64,000 nt of DNA from Sulfitobacter sp. 20_GPM-1509m (GTDB lineage Bacteria > Pseudomonadota > Alphaproteobacteria > Rhodobacterales > Rhodobacteraceae): assembly GCF_000620505.1 (NCBI RefSeq), contig NZ_KK211144.1, forward strand, positions 68,781-132,780, in the 5' to 3' direction. Below are positions 9,735 through 18,194 of the stretch, piece after piece. The notes under the pieces are model-generated. The model was given only the letters and a program-made list of their open reading frames with translations. It was not told the DNA's origin and made no database searches. How positions within the stretch are numbered: position 1 is the first letter of the stretch; each line of letters opens with the position of its first letter. Position numbers and translations under genes: made by a program.

Positions 9735-9760
9735 AAAGGCCCGGCGATTGCCGGGCCTTT
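9735..9760 (-). terminator. rho-independent terminator of the DUF992-like gene
   Basis: A perfect 11-bp stem, AAAGGCCCGGC with GCCGGGCCTTT, and a 4-base loop, followed on the minus strand by TTTTT. It lies 38 bases after the stop codon of the minus-strand gene at 9798-10319. Confidence 0.85.
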
Positions 9761-9787
9761 TCTATCTCACAAGTTCTATCTCACAAG
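9760..9787. repeat. 14-bp perfect tandem duplication
   Basis: The unit TTCTATCTCACAAG occurs twice head to tail with no mismatch, between the terminator and the stop codon of the DUF992-like gene. It looks like a recent slippage or short duplication event. Confidence 0.8.
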
Positions 9788-9797
9788 CGCTTTGCGC

Positions 9798-10319
9798 TTA
9801 CTGCGCAGGCGCTGACACCAATTCCATCTGGCTGACGGCAACGGCCAGATTGATGCCTGTCTCGCCCGAGATGCTGAACGGTTGCAGGGCGTATGTATCG
9901 TCCGAGCCACCCAGCATCGCGTTGGCGCCAAGGCCCACACCGGCGGATGCCGAGGCTGTCACACCGCCATAGGTGCCCGCCAGCGCGCCCGTCGCATAGT
10001 CCTGTTCGGTCGGGGCCAGCACGACCCATTTGATCACCGAGCCGTCGCTGCGACCCAGATCAAGCCCGAACTTCTCGATCGAACCGGTATAGTATTCGGG
10101 CGGCAGGGCGTCATCGGCGGGGTTGAACGTGCAGGCCAGTTGCTTGGTCGAGCCGAACACGAAACCGCTGCCGCCTTCAACGTTGCAGTCCAGCAGACCC
10201 AGCTCGGCGCGGTCCTTGCCTTGGGCCTGTGCGGCGGTGGACAGGCCAAAGGTGCCTGCGGCAAGGCCAGCGGTCACGGCCAGTGCTGCGGTGATGGTTT
10301 TGGGGGTCATATAAGTCAT
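9798..10319 (-). CDS. secreted DUF992-like protein
   Basis: A 173-aa exported protein. A signal peptide of about 30 residues (KTITAALAVTAGLAAGTFGL, then AAQAQG) is followed by a DUF992-like core: LGLLDCNVEGGSGFVFGS, a second cysteine in KQLACTF, then KFGLDLG and a glycine/alanine-rich strand region (GTYGGVTASASAGVGLGANA). Two cysteines could form a disulfide in the periplasm. The start at 10319 has a GGGAGA ribosome-binding site 6 bases upstream. DUF992 proteins are common in Alphaproteobacteria and have no assigned role. It forms a single-gene unit with its own terminator. Confidence 0.75.
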   Translation of the reverse strand: MTYMTPKTITAALAVTAGLAAGTFGLSTAAQAQGKDRAELGLLDCNVEGGSGFVFGSTKQLACTFNPADDALPPEYYTGSIEKFGLDLGRSDGSVIKWVVLAPTEQDYATGALAGTYGGVTASASAGVGLGANAMLGGSDDTYALQPFSISGETGINLAVAVSQMELVSAPAQ

Positions 10320-10480
10320 CTTGGTCTCCCGTTCGGTATTTGGTGCGGGGCTTGCCCGCGCTGACAGGACAACGTGTGCACGTGGCGCAATGTTCCGGTG
10401 CCGTCGCGGCATCCGGTCCCGGCGCCCCTGCATCTGATCGGATATGGACACCACCGGCGGAACATGGCACCCGTCGTCGG

Positions 10481-10987
10481 ATGAACGCCTACGACCTGAT
10501 ATTTGCCCCCGGACCCGACACCGACGTGCCATTGCGCCACGCCTTCGGGCGGTTTGGCACGGGCGTCACCGTGATCACCACCCTGTCCGAAATCGGGCCG
10601 CTGGGGTTCACCGCCAATTCGTTTTCGTCAGTGTCACTGACCCCGCCTCTGGTGCTGTGGTCGCTGTCCAACACCTCGCGCAGGCACGATGCCTTTGCGC
10701 AGGCGCAACACTACAGCATACACGTGCTGGCGGATGCACAAGCCGACATGGCCCTGCATTTCGCCGCGAATGGCGAAGGTTTCGACGCCTATCCGCATGA
10801 CATTGATGCCCAGGGCGTACCGCTGTTGCATGGGTGTCTTGCGCGTTTCGACTGCACGCATCATGCCTCGCACCCTGCAGGTGATCACAGCATCATCCTG
10901 GGCCGCGTCACGCAGGTGGCCACGAAGGCAACAGGTGCCGGTCTGGCCTTTGATCAGGGGCAGTACGGGCGCTTTCAACCGTTCTAA
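10481..10987 (+). CDS. flavin reductase-like domain protein
   Basis: A 168-aa protein of the HpaC/flavin-reductase-like fold. The hallmark segments are RHAFGRFGTGVTVITT near residue 20, GFTANSFSSVSLTPPLVLWS near 43-62, and a C-terminal DHSIILGRV. Such proteins bind FMN and reduce flavin with NAD(P)H, often feeding a two-component monooxygenase; no oxygenase gene is adjacent. The start at 10481 gives a family-like N-terminus; no strong ribosome-binding site is seen. It converges on the iron-binding protein gene with a terminator between. Confidence 0.8.
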   Translation: MNAYDLIFAPGPDTDVPLRHAFGRFGTGVTVITTLSEIGPLGFTANSFSSVSLTPPLVLWSLSNTSRRHDAFAQAQHYSIHVLADAQADMALHFAANGEGFDAYPHDIDAQGVPLLHGCLARFDCTHHASHPAGDHSIILGRVTQVATKATGAGLAFDQGQYGRFQPF

Positions 10988-11004
10988 CCACCCCGTGAAA
11001 TGCG

Positions 11005-11030
11005 AAATGGCGCGGTCGCCCGCGCCATTT
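11005..11030. terminator. terminator between convergent genes
   Basis: A perfect 10-bp stem, AAATGGCGCG with CGCGCCATTT, and a 6-base loop, followed by GTATTTTA on the plus strand. It lies between the flavin-reductase-like gene and the minus-strand iron-binding protein gene. Confidence 0.75.
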
Positions 11031-11055
11031 GTATTTTACAGGTCCAGGTGAAATA

Positions 11056-12072
11056 TCACTTCCAACCGACTTCGTTAAAGATCTTCTGCGCGGCGGGCAC
11101 GTTCTCGGCCACGGCGGACAGGTCAACGTCATCCGGTTTGAACATGCCCAGAGCCGCGACCGACGGGCTGAGGCCCACGCCCGGCACGGCGGGGTATTCG
11201 TCATTGCCGGCCGAGAAATATTCCTGCGCCTTGTCCGACGCCAGATACTCAAGGAAGGCCACGGCGTTGTCGCGGTTTGGGGCATGGACAGCCACACCAC
11301 CACCCGACAGGTTCATGTGCGCGCCTTCGGCGTTCTGCGAGGGGAACACCCAGCCAATATTGGCAATCGCGTCTTTCTCCAGCCCTTTGACCTCGGTGCG
11401 CAGAGCGCGGGCAAAGTAATATGTGTTGGAAATCGCAATGTCGCATTCGCCCGACACCAGACCGCGCAGTTGGTCGGTATCACCACCTTGGGGATCACGG
11501 GCAAAGTTGTCGACCATACCCTGCGCCCAGGCCTTGGCTTTTTCTTCACCAAAGTTCTGGATCATCGCGGCCAGCAGCGTCTGGGAATAGACGGCTGTGG
11601 ACGACCGGTGGCACACCTGACCCTTGTAGGCCGGATCGGCCAGATCCAGATAGGTTTGCGGCGGGTTCGGCACACGGGTCTTGTCATAAAAGATGATCCG
11701 CGCGCGTTGCGAGAAACCGAACCATTCGTTGTCGGCATCTTGCAGGTAACCCGGAATGCGTTTTTCCAGGATGTCGCTGTCCACGGATTGCAGCACGCCC
11801 GCATCCTTGGCACGCTTCAGGCGCGAGGTGTCCACTGTCAGCAACACATCCGCGGGCGAGTTCTGCCCCTCGGCCTGCATCCGCGCGATCAGCTCATCAG
11901 CGTTGCCTTCGATGCGGTTGATGGTGATGCCCGTGGCCTCGGTAAAGTCGGAATAGAGCCGCTCGTCGGTGTCGTAGTGACGCGAGGAATAAAGGTTCAG
12001 CTCGCCATCGGCATAGGCCGGAAGTGCCATCAACGTGGCAAAGGCGAGAGTCAGAGGGGGGGCGAAACGCAT
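11056..12072 (-). CDS. ferric-iron ABC transporter substrate-binding protein (FbpA/FutA type)
   Basis: Periplasmic iron-binding protein of 338 aa. The signal peptide MRFAPPLTLAFATLMALPAY is followed by ELNLYSSRHYDTDERLY, the typical start of mature FbpA/FutA proteins. The iron-binding tyrosine pair is in CDIAISNTYYFARAL. The start at 12072 has AGGAG 9 bases upstream. No permease or ATPase gene is adjacent, so it is an orphan here. A TGA-N9-TCA palindrome just upstream suggests RirA-type iron control. Confidence 0.9.
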   Translation of the reverse strand: MRFAPPLTLAFATLMALPAYADGELNLYSSRHYDTDERLYSDFTEATGITINRIEGNADELIARMQAEGQNSPADVLLTVDTSRLKRAKDAGVLQSVDSDILEKRIPGYLQDADNEWFGFSQRARIIFYDKTRVPNPPQTYLDLADPAYKGQVCHRSSTAVYSQTLLAAMIQNFGEEKAKAWAQGMVDNFARDPQGGDTDQLRGLVSGECDIAISNTYYFARALRTEVKGLEKDAIANIGWVFPSQNAEGAHMNLSGGGVAVHAPNRDNAVAFLEYLASDKAQEYFSAGNDEYPAVPGVGLSPSVAALGMFKPDDVDLSAVAENVPAAQKIFNEVGWK

Positions 12073-12098
12073 GGGGAAACTCCTGTTGCGGCAAATTC

Positions 12099-12113
12099 TG
12101 ATTAAAACAGTCA
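12099..12113. promoter_or_regulatory. candidate iron-rhodo box (RirA-type site)
   Basis: The sequence TGATTAAAACAGTCA matches the TGA-N9-TCA palindrome described for RirA regulation in Rhizobiales and Rhodobacterales. It lies 27 bases upstream of the start codon of the iron-binding protein gene, where a bound repressor would block transcription in iron-replete cells. A short motif can occur by chance, but the gene behind it fits well. Confidence 0.45.
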
Positions 12114-12287
12114 ATTACTGAAATCTCTCCATGCGTCAAGTCAACTGGTGCGAGATCGGGCAAGGTGTCGCAGCCTTTCGCCACCAGCACACACAGGTTC
12201 GCGAAAATTGCGTAGCTGTGCTATGATGCTGCAATCCCCTTGCTCTGCGCTCTGCAACAAACAAACTACGGGTTGAAATCAATGCCC

Positions 12288-12299
12288 GTTAGCGCTAAC
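12288..12299. promoter_or_regulatory. LacI/GalR-type operator upstream of edd
   Basis: Perfect 12-bp palindrome GTTAGCGCTAAC with the central CG typical of LacI/GalR-family operators. It lies 47 bases before the edd start. A TTGAAA at 12273 and TAACAA at 12296, 17 bases apart, could be the promoter, in which case the operator covers the -10 element and would act by repression. The regulator gene is not in the window; a sugar-acid-responsive repressor is expected. Confidence 0.6.
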
Positions 12300-12346
12300 A
12301 AAGCCAAAACAGCCAATGACACTTATCCATGAAGGGAACGCCTGCT

Positions 12347-14152
12347 ATGGCCCTCGCCCCCAAGATTCAGGACGTCACAGCCCGCATCGTCAAACGCTCG
12401 GCAGACAGCCGCGCGCAATACCTTGACCGGATGCGCCGCGCCGCCGAGGACGGGCCGCGCCGCGCGCATCTGACCTGTGGCAACCAGGCGCACGCCTTTG
12501 CCGCAATGGGCGCTGAAAAGGCATCACTTGTCGAAGGCATCAGCCCCAACATCGGCATCGTCACCGCCTATAACGACATGCTGTCGGCGCACCAGCCGTT
12601 CCAGCGGTTCCCCGACCTGATCAAGCAAACCGCGCTGGCCAACGGTGGCACGGCGCAGGTGGCGGGCGGCGTGCCTGCGATGTGTGATGGTGTGACCCAG
12701 GGCCAGACCGGCATGGAGCTGTCGCTGTTCTCGCGCGACGTGATCGCATTGGCCGCGGGCGTGGCGCTGTCACACAACACCTTTGACAGTGCGGTCTACC
12801 TTGGCGTCTGTGACAAGATCGTGCCGGGGCTGATCATCGCGGCGGCGACATTCGGCTATATCCCGTCGATCTTCCTGCCTGCGGGTCCGATGCCCTCGGG
12901 CCTGCCGAACGAGGAAAAGTCCAAGGTGCGCCAATTGCACGCCTCGGGACAGGTCGGGCGCGACAAGTTGATGGAGGCCGAGATGGCATCCTATCACGGG
13001 CCGGGCACCTGCACCTTCTACGGCACAGCGAACTCGAACCAGATGCTGATGGAGTTCATGGGCCTGCACCTGCCCGGCGCGTCCTTCGTGAACCCCGACA
13101 CCGACCTGCGCGATGCGCTGACCCATGCGGGGGCAAAACGCGCGCTGGAAATCACCAATCTAGGCAATGACTACCGCCCCGTCTGCAATATTCTGGACGA
13201 GCGGACATTCGTGAACGGTCTGGTCGGGCTGATGGCCACGGGCGGGTCGACCAATCTGGTGATCCATATCATCGCGATGGCCCGCGCGGCCGGTGTGCAA
13301 CTGGACCTGCAGGACCTGTCCGACATCTCGGACGCGACACCGCTGATGGCGCGGGTCTATCCCAACGGGCTGGCCGACGTGAACCATTTCCACGCGGCGG
13401 GCGGGCTGACCTATATGATCGGCGAATTGCTGGACGCGGGCCTGCTGCACCCTGACACGGTGACGGTGATGGGCAACGGGCTGCAAGACTACACGCAGGA
13501 GCCAAAGCTGATTGACGGCGAGGTGCGCTGGCAGGATGCCCCGCGCCAAAGCCAGAACGACCGTATCCTGCGCCCCGCCAGCGATCCATTCGCACCACAA
13601 GGCGGGCTGAAGCAACTCAACGGCAATCTGGGCCGTGGCGTGATCAAGATTTCCGCCGTGGCGGACGAACACCAGCTGGTCGAGGCCCCTGCCCGCGTGT
13701 TCCACGATCAAGAAGAGGTCAAGGCTGCGTTCAAGGCAGGCAGCCTGACCGATGACTGCGTGATCGTGGTCCGTTTCCAGGGTCCAAAGGCGAACGGAAT
13801 GCCGGAACTGCATGCGCTGAACCCGCTGATGGCGGTGATGCAGGGACGCGGGCAAAAAGTGGCCTTGGTCACCGATGGCCGCATGTCCGGCGCATCGGGC
13901 AAGACCCCCGCCGCAATCCACGTCAGCCCCGAGGCACTGGACGGCGGGCTGATTGCCAAAGTGCGCGACGGTGACATGATCCGACTGGACGCCAAGGCAG
14001 GCACGTTGCAGGTTCTGGCCGAAGGAATCGAAGACCGCGCCCCCGCAACGGCAGACCTCAGCGGCAACACAAACGGCGTGGGCCGCGAGTTGTTTGCCAT
14101 GTTCCGTGCCAACGTGGGCGGGGCCGACACCGGCGCTGCCGTGGTCGTTTAA
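12347..14152 (+). CDS. edd: 6-phosphogluconate dehydratase
   Basis: First dedicated enzyme of the Entner-Doudoroff pathway, turning 6-phosphogluconate into 2-keto-3-deoxy-6-phosphogluconate. It has 601 aa, close to the 603 of E. coli Edd. It belongs to the IlvD/Edd Fe-S dehydratases: cysteines are seen in [28 protein letters not shown] and [11 protein letters not shown], and the C-terminal [19 protein letters not shown] motif is present. The start at 12347 has AAGGGA 9 bases upstream; an in-frame ATG at 12329 adds only six residues. eda follows 17 bases later. Confidence 0.96.
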   Translation: MALAPKIQDVTARIVKRSADSRAQYLDRMRRAAEDGPRRAHLTCGNQAHAFAAMGAEKASLVEGISPNIGIVTAYNDMLSAHQPFQRFPDLIKQTALANGGTAQVAGGVPAMCDGVTQGQTGMELSLFSRDVIALAAGVALSHNTFDSAVYLGVCDKIVPGLIIAAATFGYIPSIFLPAGPMPSGLPNEEKSKVRQLHASGQVGRDKLMEAEMASYHGPGTCTFYGTANSNQMLMEFMGLHLPGASFVNPDTDLRDALTHAGAKRALEITNLGNDYRPVCNILDERTFVNGLVGLMATGGSTNLVIHIIAMARAAGVQLDLQDLSDISDATPLMARVYPNGLADVNHFHAAGGLTYMIGELLDAGLLHPDTVTVMGNGLQDYTQEPKLIDGEVRWQDAPRQSQNDRILRPASDPFAPQGGLKQLNGNLGRGVIKISAVADEHQLVEAPARVFHDQEEVKAAFKAGSLTDDCVIVVRFQGPKANGMPELHALNPLMAVMQGRGQKVALVTDGRMSGASGKTPAAIHVSPEALDGGLIAKVRDGDMIRLDAKAGTLQVLAEGIEDRAPATADLSGNTNGVGRELFAMFRANVGGADTGAAVVV

Positions 14153-14169
14153 GGCTTAACAGGAGAGAC

Positions 14170-14814
14170 ATGATGACCCCCCAAGACGCCAGCGCCGCCG
14201 CCCTGCGCATTGCACAGATGGCCCCGATCATCCCGGTTCTGGTGGTCGATGACGCCACCCACGCCGCACCGCTGGCCCGCGCCCTTGTGGCGGGCGGCCT
14301 GCCCGCGCTCGAGGTCACCCTGCGCACCCCTGCGGCCCTTGAGGTGATCCGTGAGATGGCAGGCGTCGCAGGCGGCGTCGTGGGTGCGGGTACCTTGCTG
14401 ACCCCCGCGGACGTGCAGGCCGCCAAGGATGCAGGCGCGCGATTCGGCGTGTCACCGGGGGCCACCGACCGCTTGCTGGACGCCTGCGAAGAGGCCGACC
14501 TGCCGCTGCTGCCGGGGGCTGCAACCGCCTCGGAGGCGATGCGCCTGCTGGAGCGCGGCTATACAATGCTGAAATTCTTTCCCGCCGAAGCCTCGGGCGG
14601 GGCTGCCGCGATCAAGGCCATCGGCGCGCCCATCCCGCAAGTGATGTTCTGCCCCACGGGCGGCGTCAGCCCTGCCAACGCTGCCGACTACCTGAGCCTG
14701 ACGAATGTGGTCTGTGCGGGCGGGTCCTGGGTTGCCCCCAAGGATATGGTGCTGGCGGGGGACTGGGACGGGATTACCGAACTGGCGCGCGCGGCATCGC
14801 AACTAAAGGGCTGA
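14170..14814 (+). CDS. eda: KDPG aldolase (2-dehydro-3-deoxyphosphogluconate aldolase)
   Basis: Second Entner-Doudoroff enzyme, cleaving KDPG into pyruvate and glyceraldehyde 3-phosphate. It has 214 aa, the family length. The Schiff-base lysine is K135 in YTMLKFFPAEAS, and the acid/base glutamate is E48 in LPALEVTLRT. The phosphate-binding PTGGVSPAN follows. GGAGAG precedes the first ATG; a second ATG follows directly at 14173. Co-transcribed with edd and expected to share its LacI-type operator. Confidence 0.96.
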   Translation: MMTPQDASAAALRIAQMAPIIPVLVVDDATHAAPLARALVAGGLPALEVTLRTPAALEVIREMAGVAGGVVGAGTLLTPADVQAAKDAGARFGVSPGATDRLLDACEEADLPLLPGAATASEAMRLLERGYTMLKFFPAEASGGAAAIKAIGAPIPQVMFCPTGGVSPANAADYLSLTNVVCAGGSWVAPKDMVLAGDWDGITELARAASQLKG

Positions 14815-14964
14815 CCTCGCGAAGGCATCGGGTGCGATCGGGTGACGAGACACCACAACCAAGGCCCCGCAATTCCAGCCCACGATCCAGGCATTTCGGA
14901 CCCGAACCTGACTTTGGGTCCGATATAGGCTAATGTCTGGCGATCAAGACGAAGCCGTCGCCGT

Positions 14965-15522
14965 TCAAAGCAGCCGGGGCTGGACGGTCGGCACCCATCC
15001 CTCTTTGAAAAAGGGCGAGGACTTGTGCTTGCCCCCAACAAAGCCCCGGATCAGGAACGGCATCACCTTCAGCGCGTCCCTGAACCCAAGTTTCTCGGCG
15101 ATCCCGAAGGGCGGTTCTCCGGTGGCGTCGCGGCCGTATATCCGGCTGCGCACGGAACCCAGACGCTCCAGACACTCAGGATCATCGCCAGCACGATAGG
15201 CGTTATGCAGGATACCAAACCAAGGGAACTTGGCTTGAATGTTCCCCACGGGCGAATTGCAGCAACGTGTCGACCAGCGAAACAGCCCGTCCGGGCTGAG
15301 CCGGTTGCAGACGAGATGCTCTTTGCCCTTCGTGATGCGGATTTCGCTTGGGTAGACCGGGATGATTTCGGTGCCGCCGAATGCGTCGAGCAGTTCCGCG
15401 CGTCCGAGCTTTTGCAGATACAGCTGGCAATCCGAGCAGTAACACATCAAGCGGCCAGGCGTATGAGCGGGGAAATGCGTAAGCTCTGCCTTGAAGGCCC
15501 CACAATCGCAACTGATGTACAT
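14965..15522 (-). CDS. DUF6151/GFA-like cysteine-rich protein
   Basis: A 185-aa protein with a probable zinc-binding cysteine set: SCDCGAFKAE at the N-terminus, CYCSDCQLYLQKLG near residue 34, and RWSTRCCNSPVGN in the middle. This order matches the glutathione-dependent formaldehyde-activating (GFA/CENP-V) fold and DUF6151 proteins. A glyoxal/formaldehyde role cannot be confirmed. The start at 15522 was chosen because the family motif begins within the first residues; the open frame continues to 15639. Single-gene unit. Confidence 0.7.
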   Translation of the reverse strand: MYISCDCGAFKAELTHFPAHTPGRLMCYCSDCQLYLQKLGRAELLDAFGGTEIIPVYPSEIRITKGKEHLVCNRLSPDGLFRWSTRCCNSPVGNIQAKFPWFGILHNAYRAGDDPECLERLGSVRSRIYGRDATGEPPFGIAEKLGFRDALKVMPFLIRGFVGGKHKSSPFFKEGWVPTVQPRLL

Positions 15523-15830
15523 CGAAACGCGCCTCGAATTTTGGGAAGGACCGCCTTTGCCGCGCCCCGGTATCCGGACGTTAGACAGACCTGAGATTAT
15601 CGTCAATGAACTCACCTGACCATCGCTGAGCCGACACATAAAACGACACCTTGGCTAGAGGAGCAGGTCTCTCACCTAAATCTTTCCGGGATTTCGCGAT
15701 GGCACGCGCAGCGGGGCTCACAGCGGCCCTTGGATGTATTTTCACGAACGACAGCCAAGCCCCTGCCCCGGTGATCCCGGCATCAGGTCACTAAAGTGGC
15801 GCAAATGCCGGTTCCGCTTGCCATCTCGGA
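15523..15830. other. intergenic region without a recognisable gene
   Basis: About 300 bases between two minus-strand genes. It should hold the promoter of the DUF6151-like gene and the 3' end of the sulfotransferase-like transcript. No RNA gene, repeat or strong terminator could be recognised by eye. Confidence 0.5.
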
Positions 15831-16706
15831 CTAAGGCGCGATCAGCGTCACACCCGGTATCTTCTGAATGCGCAGCATGTCGTCGTCATAGACCTCGGTC
15901 AGTTCATCAACCAGATCTTCGGTCCAGCCGGGCATGTCCAGCTCTTCCTCGATCTCGTCCTCCAGCGCATATTTGTCCAGGAACGCCGCGATCACCCGAC
16001 GCTTCTGCATCTCAGTCATCGCCGGATGGGTCTTGAGATAGCCCCGGAACCGCTGCATCCCCTCGGGCGACATGATGTCCCCCAGCACGTCAAAACCACC
16101 GATGATCTTTTCGTTGTGCTCCAGCCCCGCCAACTCGCGGATGATCTCGGCCCAGATCAGCGGCGTGTCCTCGTTGCACCAGACCGTGATGTTGACCCGT
16201 GGCGCAGCGGCACGCACCTCGGCCAGCATGTCCGACCACCGCACGTCCGCCGGATCAACCCCGCCCAGAAACTCGTCAACGCTTTCTTGAGGCGACGCAC
16301 GGAAAACCGCAGGCAGAAAGGCCGCCGGATTGCGCAGTGCCGTGAACATCTCGATCTGGTCATGCGGGAAAAGCTGGCTCAGCTGCTGCATCCGCTCGGC
16401 AGCGTTGGGATAAAGCAATCCGCTGCGCACCGAAGCGCGCGGCGCCCCGAACACATGGGCATGGCTCAGAATCACCCGGTCCGCATCCTCGTCGTCCAGA
16501 ATCGCATCCAGAAGCACATCCCGCGCGCCCTCGGCAGGTGCGGCATTCTGCATCGCGGCAAAGGTATCACGCAGCAACTTGCGGTACCGCGACGGGCCTG
16601 GCACGGCCACACCTTTGGCGGCAAAATCTTCCTTGTTGCGCAGCAGGCATTTGACCAGCCGCTCTTCTTCCGTGAAATGCGCGCCTGTATGAAGAACAAT
16701 CTGCAT
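15831..16706 (-). CDS. sulfotransferase-like protein
   Basis: A 291-aa soluble protein starting MQIVLHTGAHFTEEERLVKC. This resembles the first strand and loop of sulfotransferase-like proteins that read HxGxHKTGTT, but the lysine and threonines of the phosphosulfate-binding loop are replaced, so activity is doubtful. The middle EMFTALRNPAAFLPAVFRAS matches the R-N-P signature near the nucleotide site of these proteins. The C-terminus is very acidic (DKYALEDEIEEELDMPGWTE). It stands alone between a DUF6151-like gene and tRNA-Thr. It could be a degenerate or repurposed member of the fold. Confidence 0.55.
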   Translation of the reverse strand: MQIVLHTGAHFTEEERLVKCLLRNKEDFAAKGVAVPGPSRYRKLLRDTFAAMQNAAPAEGARDVLLDAILDDEDADRVILSHAHVFGAPRASVRSGLLYPNAAERMQQLSQLFPHDQIEMFTALRNPAAFLPAVFRASPQESVDEFLGGVDPADVRWSDMLAEVRAAAPRVNITVWCNEDTPLIWAEIIRELAGLEHNEKIIGGFDVLGDIMSPEGMQRFRGYLKTHPAMTEMQKRRVIAAFLDKYALEDEIEEELDMPGWTEDLVDELTEVYDDDMLRIQKIPGVTLIAP

Positions 16707-16814
16707 AGTGTGGGTGTCTGATCCTCTGACGCTGTGCCTGTCGGATTGTTATAGCGGTTTTGACGGTCGGGAAAACCACCAAACATATTCTGCATGCCCA
16801 AGTGCATTTTCATC

Positions 16815-16843
16815 TTGCACGCCGTGTAACAGCGCAGTAAACG
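16815..16843 (+). promoter_or_regulatory. sigma70-type promoter of tRNA-Thr
   Basis: TTGCAC at 16815-16820 and TAAACG at 16838-16843 are separated by 17 bases. Transcription would begin about 5 bases before the mature tRNA. Confidence 0.55.
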
Positions 16844-16854
16844 AGCGCCCGAGT

Positions 16855-16930
16855 GCCCCTATAGCTCAGCTGGTAGAGCAACTGATTTGTAATCAGTAGG
16901 TCCGCGGTTCGAGTCCGTGTGGGGGCACCA
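16855..16930 (+). tRNA. tRNA-Thr (anticodon TGT)
   Basis: A 76-nt cloverleaf. The acceptor arm GCCCCTA pairs with TGGGGGC and the D arm is AGCTCAGCTGGTAGAGC. The anticodon stem is ACTGA/TCAGT with loop TTTGTAA, so the anticodon is TGT, reading ACA. The T loop is GGTTCGAGTCC. The discriminator A and the CCA end are encoded. A T run follows directly. Confidence 0.97.
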
Positions 16931-17188
16931 TTTTTCCTTTGAGTTTAGTGACTTGTTGCGAAATCAGGACGCTCTGATACTTGCGCATGTCATCATCAAC
17001 CTGGCTAAAGGCGGCTGCCGTTCGAAATGTGCCTCCTGACGTGGCCAGAACCCAAGCTTGCGGGAGAATCGCCAAGTCCCTCTTCTCTTGCCAAGGCCGC
17101 AAGGCGTGCAGGGCCGACGGGTAGATTTGGACCTACCCTCGGCGACATTTTAGCTTATTGGGGGAGCAAATCTTATCAAGGACGCACC

Positions 17189-17707
17189 ATGACATCCTCA
17201 CAGACCCTGCCGGAACTGGTTAACGCCGCACAGACCGCTGCGAAAGCGTCTCAAGACCGGATTTCGGCAATCCTGGAACATGCGCAGGGTCAGCCTCTGT
17301 CGGACGCGCAAATCGAAGAAGTGACATCTGAAACTGTCGCAATCGAATTGGCAGCCGTCGATATCTTCACCGTGTTCGAAGCACGCATGCAGCGCCATTT
17401 CAAACGCGGCCCGCTGTCACGCAAAGTCGAAGCCCGGTTGTCGGCCGCCGGACATGCGGATCTTGCCCACAGGCTTCACCAATACTACCTGGCAATCAAT
17501 GTCCTGAAGCACGGCGCAGGCGCGAGCCATCGTGAGTTGCTGAGCGCCAAGAAACCGATGTTTGCCGTGGTACAGGCCGCGGAAGGCCCGGCCAGGGCCG
17601 AGGGCGCGCCCTCGGGTTTGATTGATGTCATGTCGCCGCGTTTCTTTGACGGGTTGGCGGAAACCATTCTTGAAGCATTTCAGTTTCTTGAGAACGGCCA
17701 AGGTTAG
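17189..17707 (+). CDS. hypothetical protein (172 aa)
   Basis: Not recognised. A soluble, largely helical, alanine-rich protein starting MTSSQTLPELVNAAQTAAKA. It has a hydrophobic helix around VAIELAAVDIFTVFEARMQR and a basic stretch HFKRGPLSRKVEARLSAAGH, then YLAINVLKHGAGASHRELL. Its composition suits a small helical-bundle domain. An AAGGA ribosome-binding site lies 6 bases before the ATG at 17189; the frame is open back to 17027 but that part is not protein-like. It is convergent with the next minus-strand gene, 12 bases away. Confidence 0.6.
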   Translation: MTSSQTLPELVNAAQTAAKASQDRISAILEHAQGQPLSDAQIEEVTSETVAIELAAVDIFTVFEARMQRHFKRGPLSRKVEARLSAAGHADLAHRLHQYYLAINVLKHGAGASHRELLSAKKPMFAVVQAAEGPARAEGAPSGLIDVMSPRFFDGLAETILEAFQFLENGQG

Positions 17708-17719
17708 GCGCAGCCGCGC

Positions 17720-18040
17720 TTAGCCGCAGTCTGTCACATTCTCAACGCGCAACCAGCCCGCGATGCCGCTTTGCCAGATGTCGCGTTGTGTGCTGTCATG
17801 GCGCACCCACAGCCAGCTTTCTGACTGCGCCGGAGCCAGATCCTGTTGAGGATAAAGAACAATATCTCCCACGGGCACAACGTGGAGAAGATCCGAAGTC
17901 TCGTCAGGTTCAGCATGTAGTGGCACGCTTGCCGCGCCCGCAACGGTTGCGACAACCTCACAGGCCTCGGAGGCCAGGGCCGGTGATGACATCCCTGACA
18001 GGGCGCAAAGCAACGCGGCAAAGCCGGTGGTCTGTCGCAT
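17720..18040 (-). CDS. secreted SH3-like domain protein
   Basis: A 106-aa exported protein. The signal peptide MRQTTGFAALLCALSGMSSP ends at ALASEA. The mature part resembles a bacterial SH3 domain: VPLHAEPDETSDLLHVVPVGD, then WLWVRHDSTQRDIWQSGIAGWLRVENV. Cysteines at both ends (SEACEVV and TDCG) could form a disulfide. Such domains often bind cell wall or partner proteins. It stands alone next to gapR on the same strand, with a 150-base gap. Confidence 0.65.
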   Translation of the reverse strand: MRQTTGFAALLCALSGMSSPALASEACEVVATVAGAASVPLHAEPDETSDLLHVVPVGDIVLYPQQDLAPAQSESWLWVRHDSTQRDIWQSGIAGWLRVENVTDCG

Positions 18041-18194
18041 GAAAATCCCCCCGTGGCCGACAATTGACCACGCCCATGACGCTACGCTGCCCGGTCAAAG
18101 GCGGCAAGCATTCATGTAAACGGGCGTGTACCGTCGCGGTGCGGACAGGATGCGGCAGGTGCCAGGCACGCAATCGCGCGCCCGGCAGTTTGCG

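Noticed and set aside
16931-17188. tRNA-Thr as an integration site
   Set aside because: No integrase, no direct repeat of the tRNA 3' end and no change in composition were found downstream.
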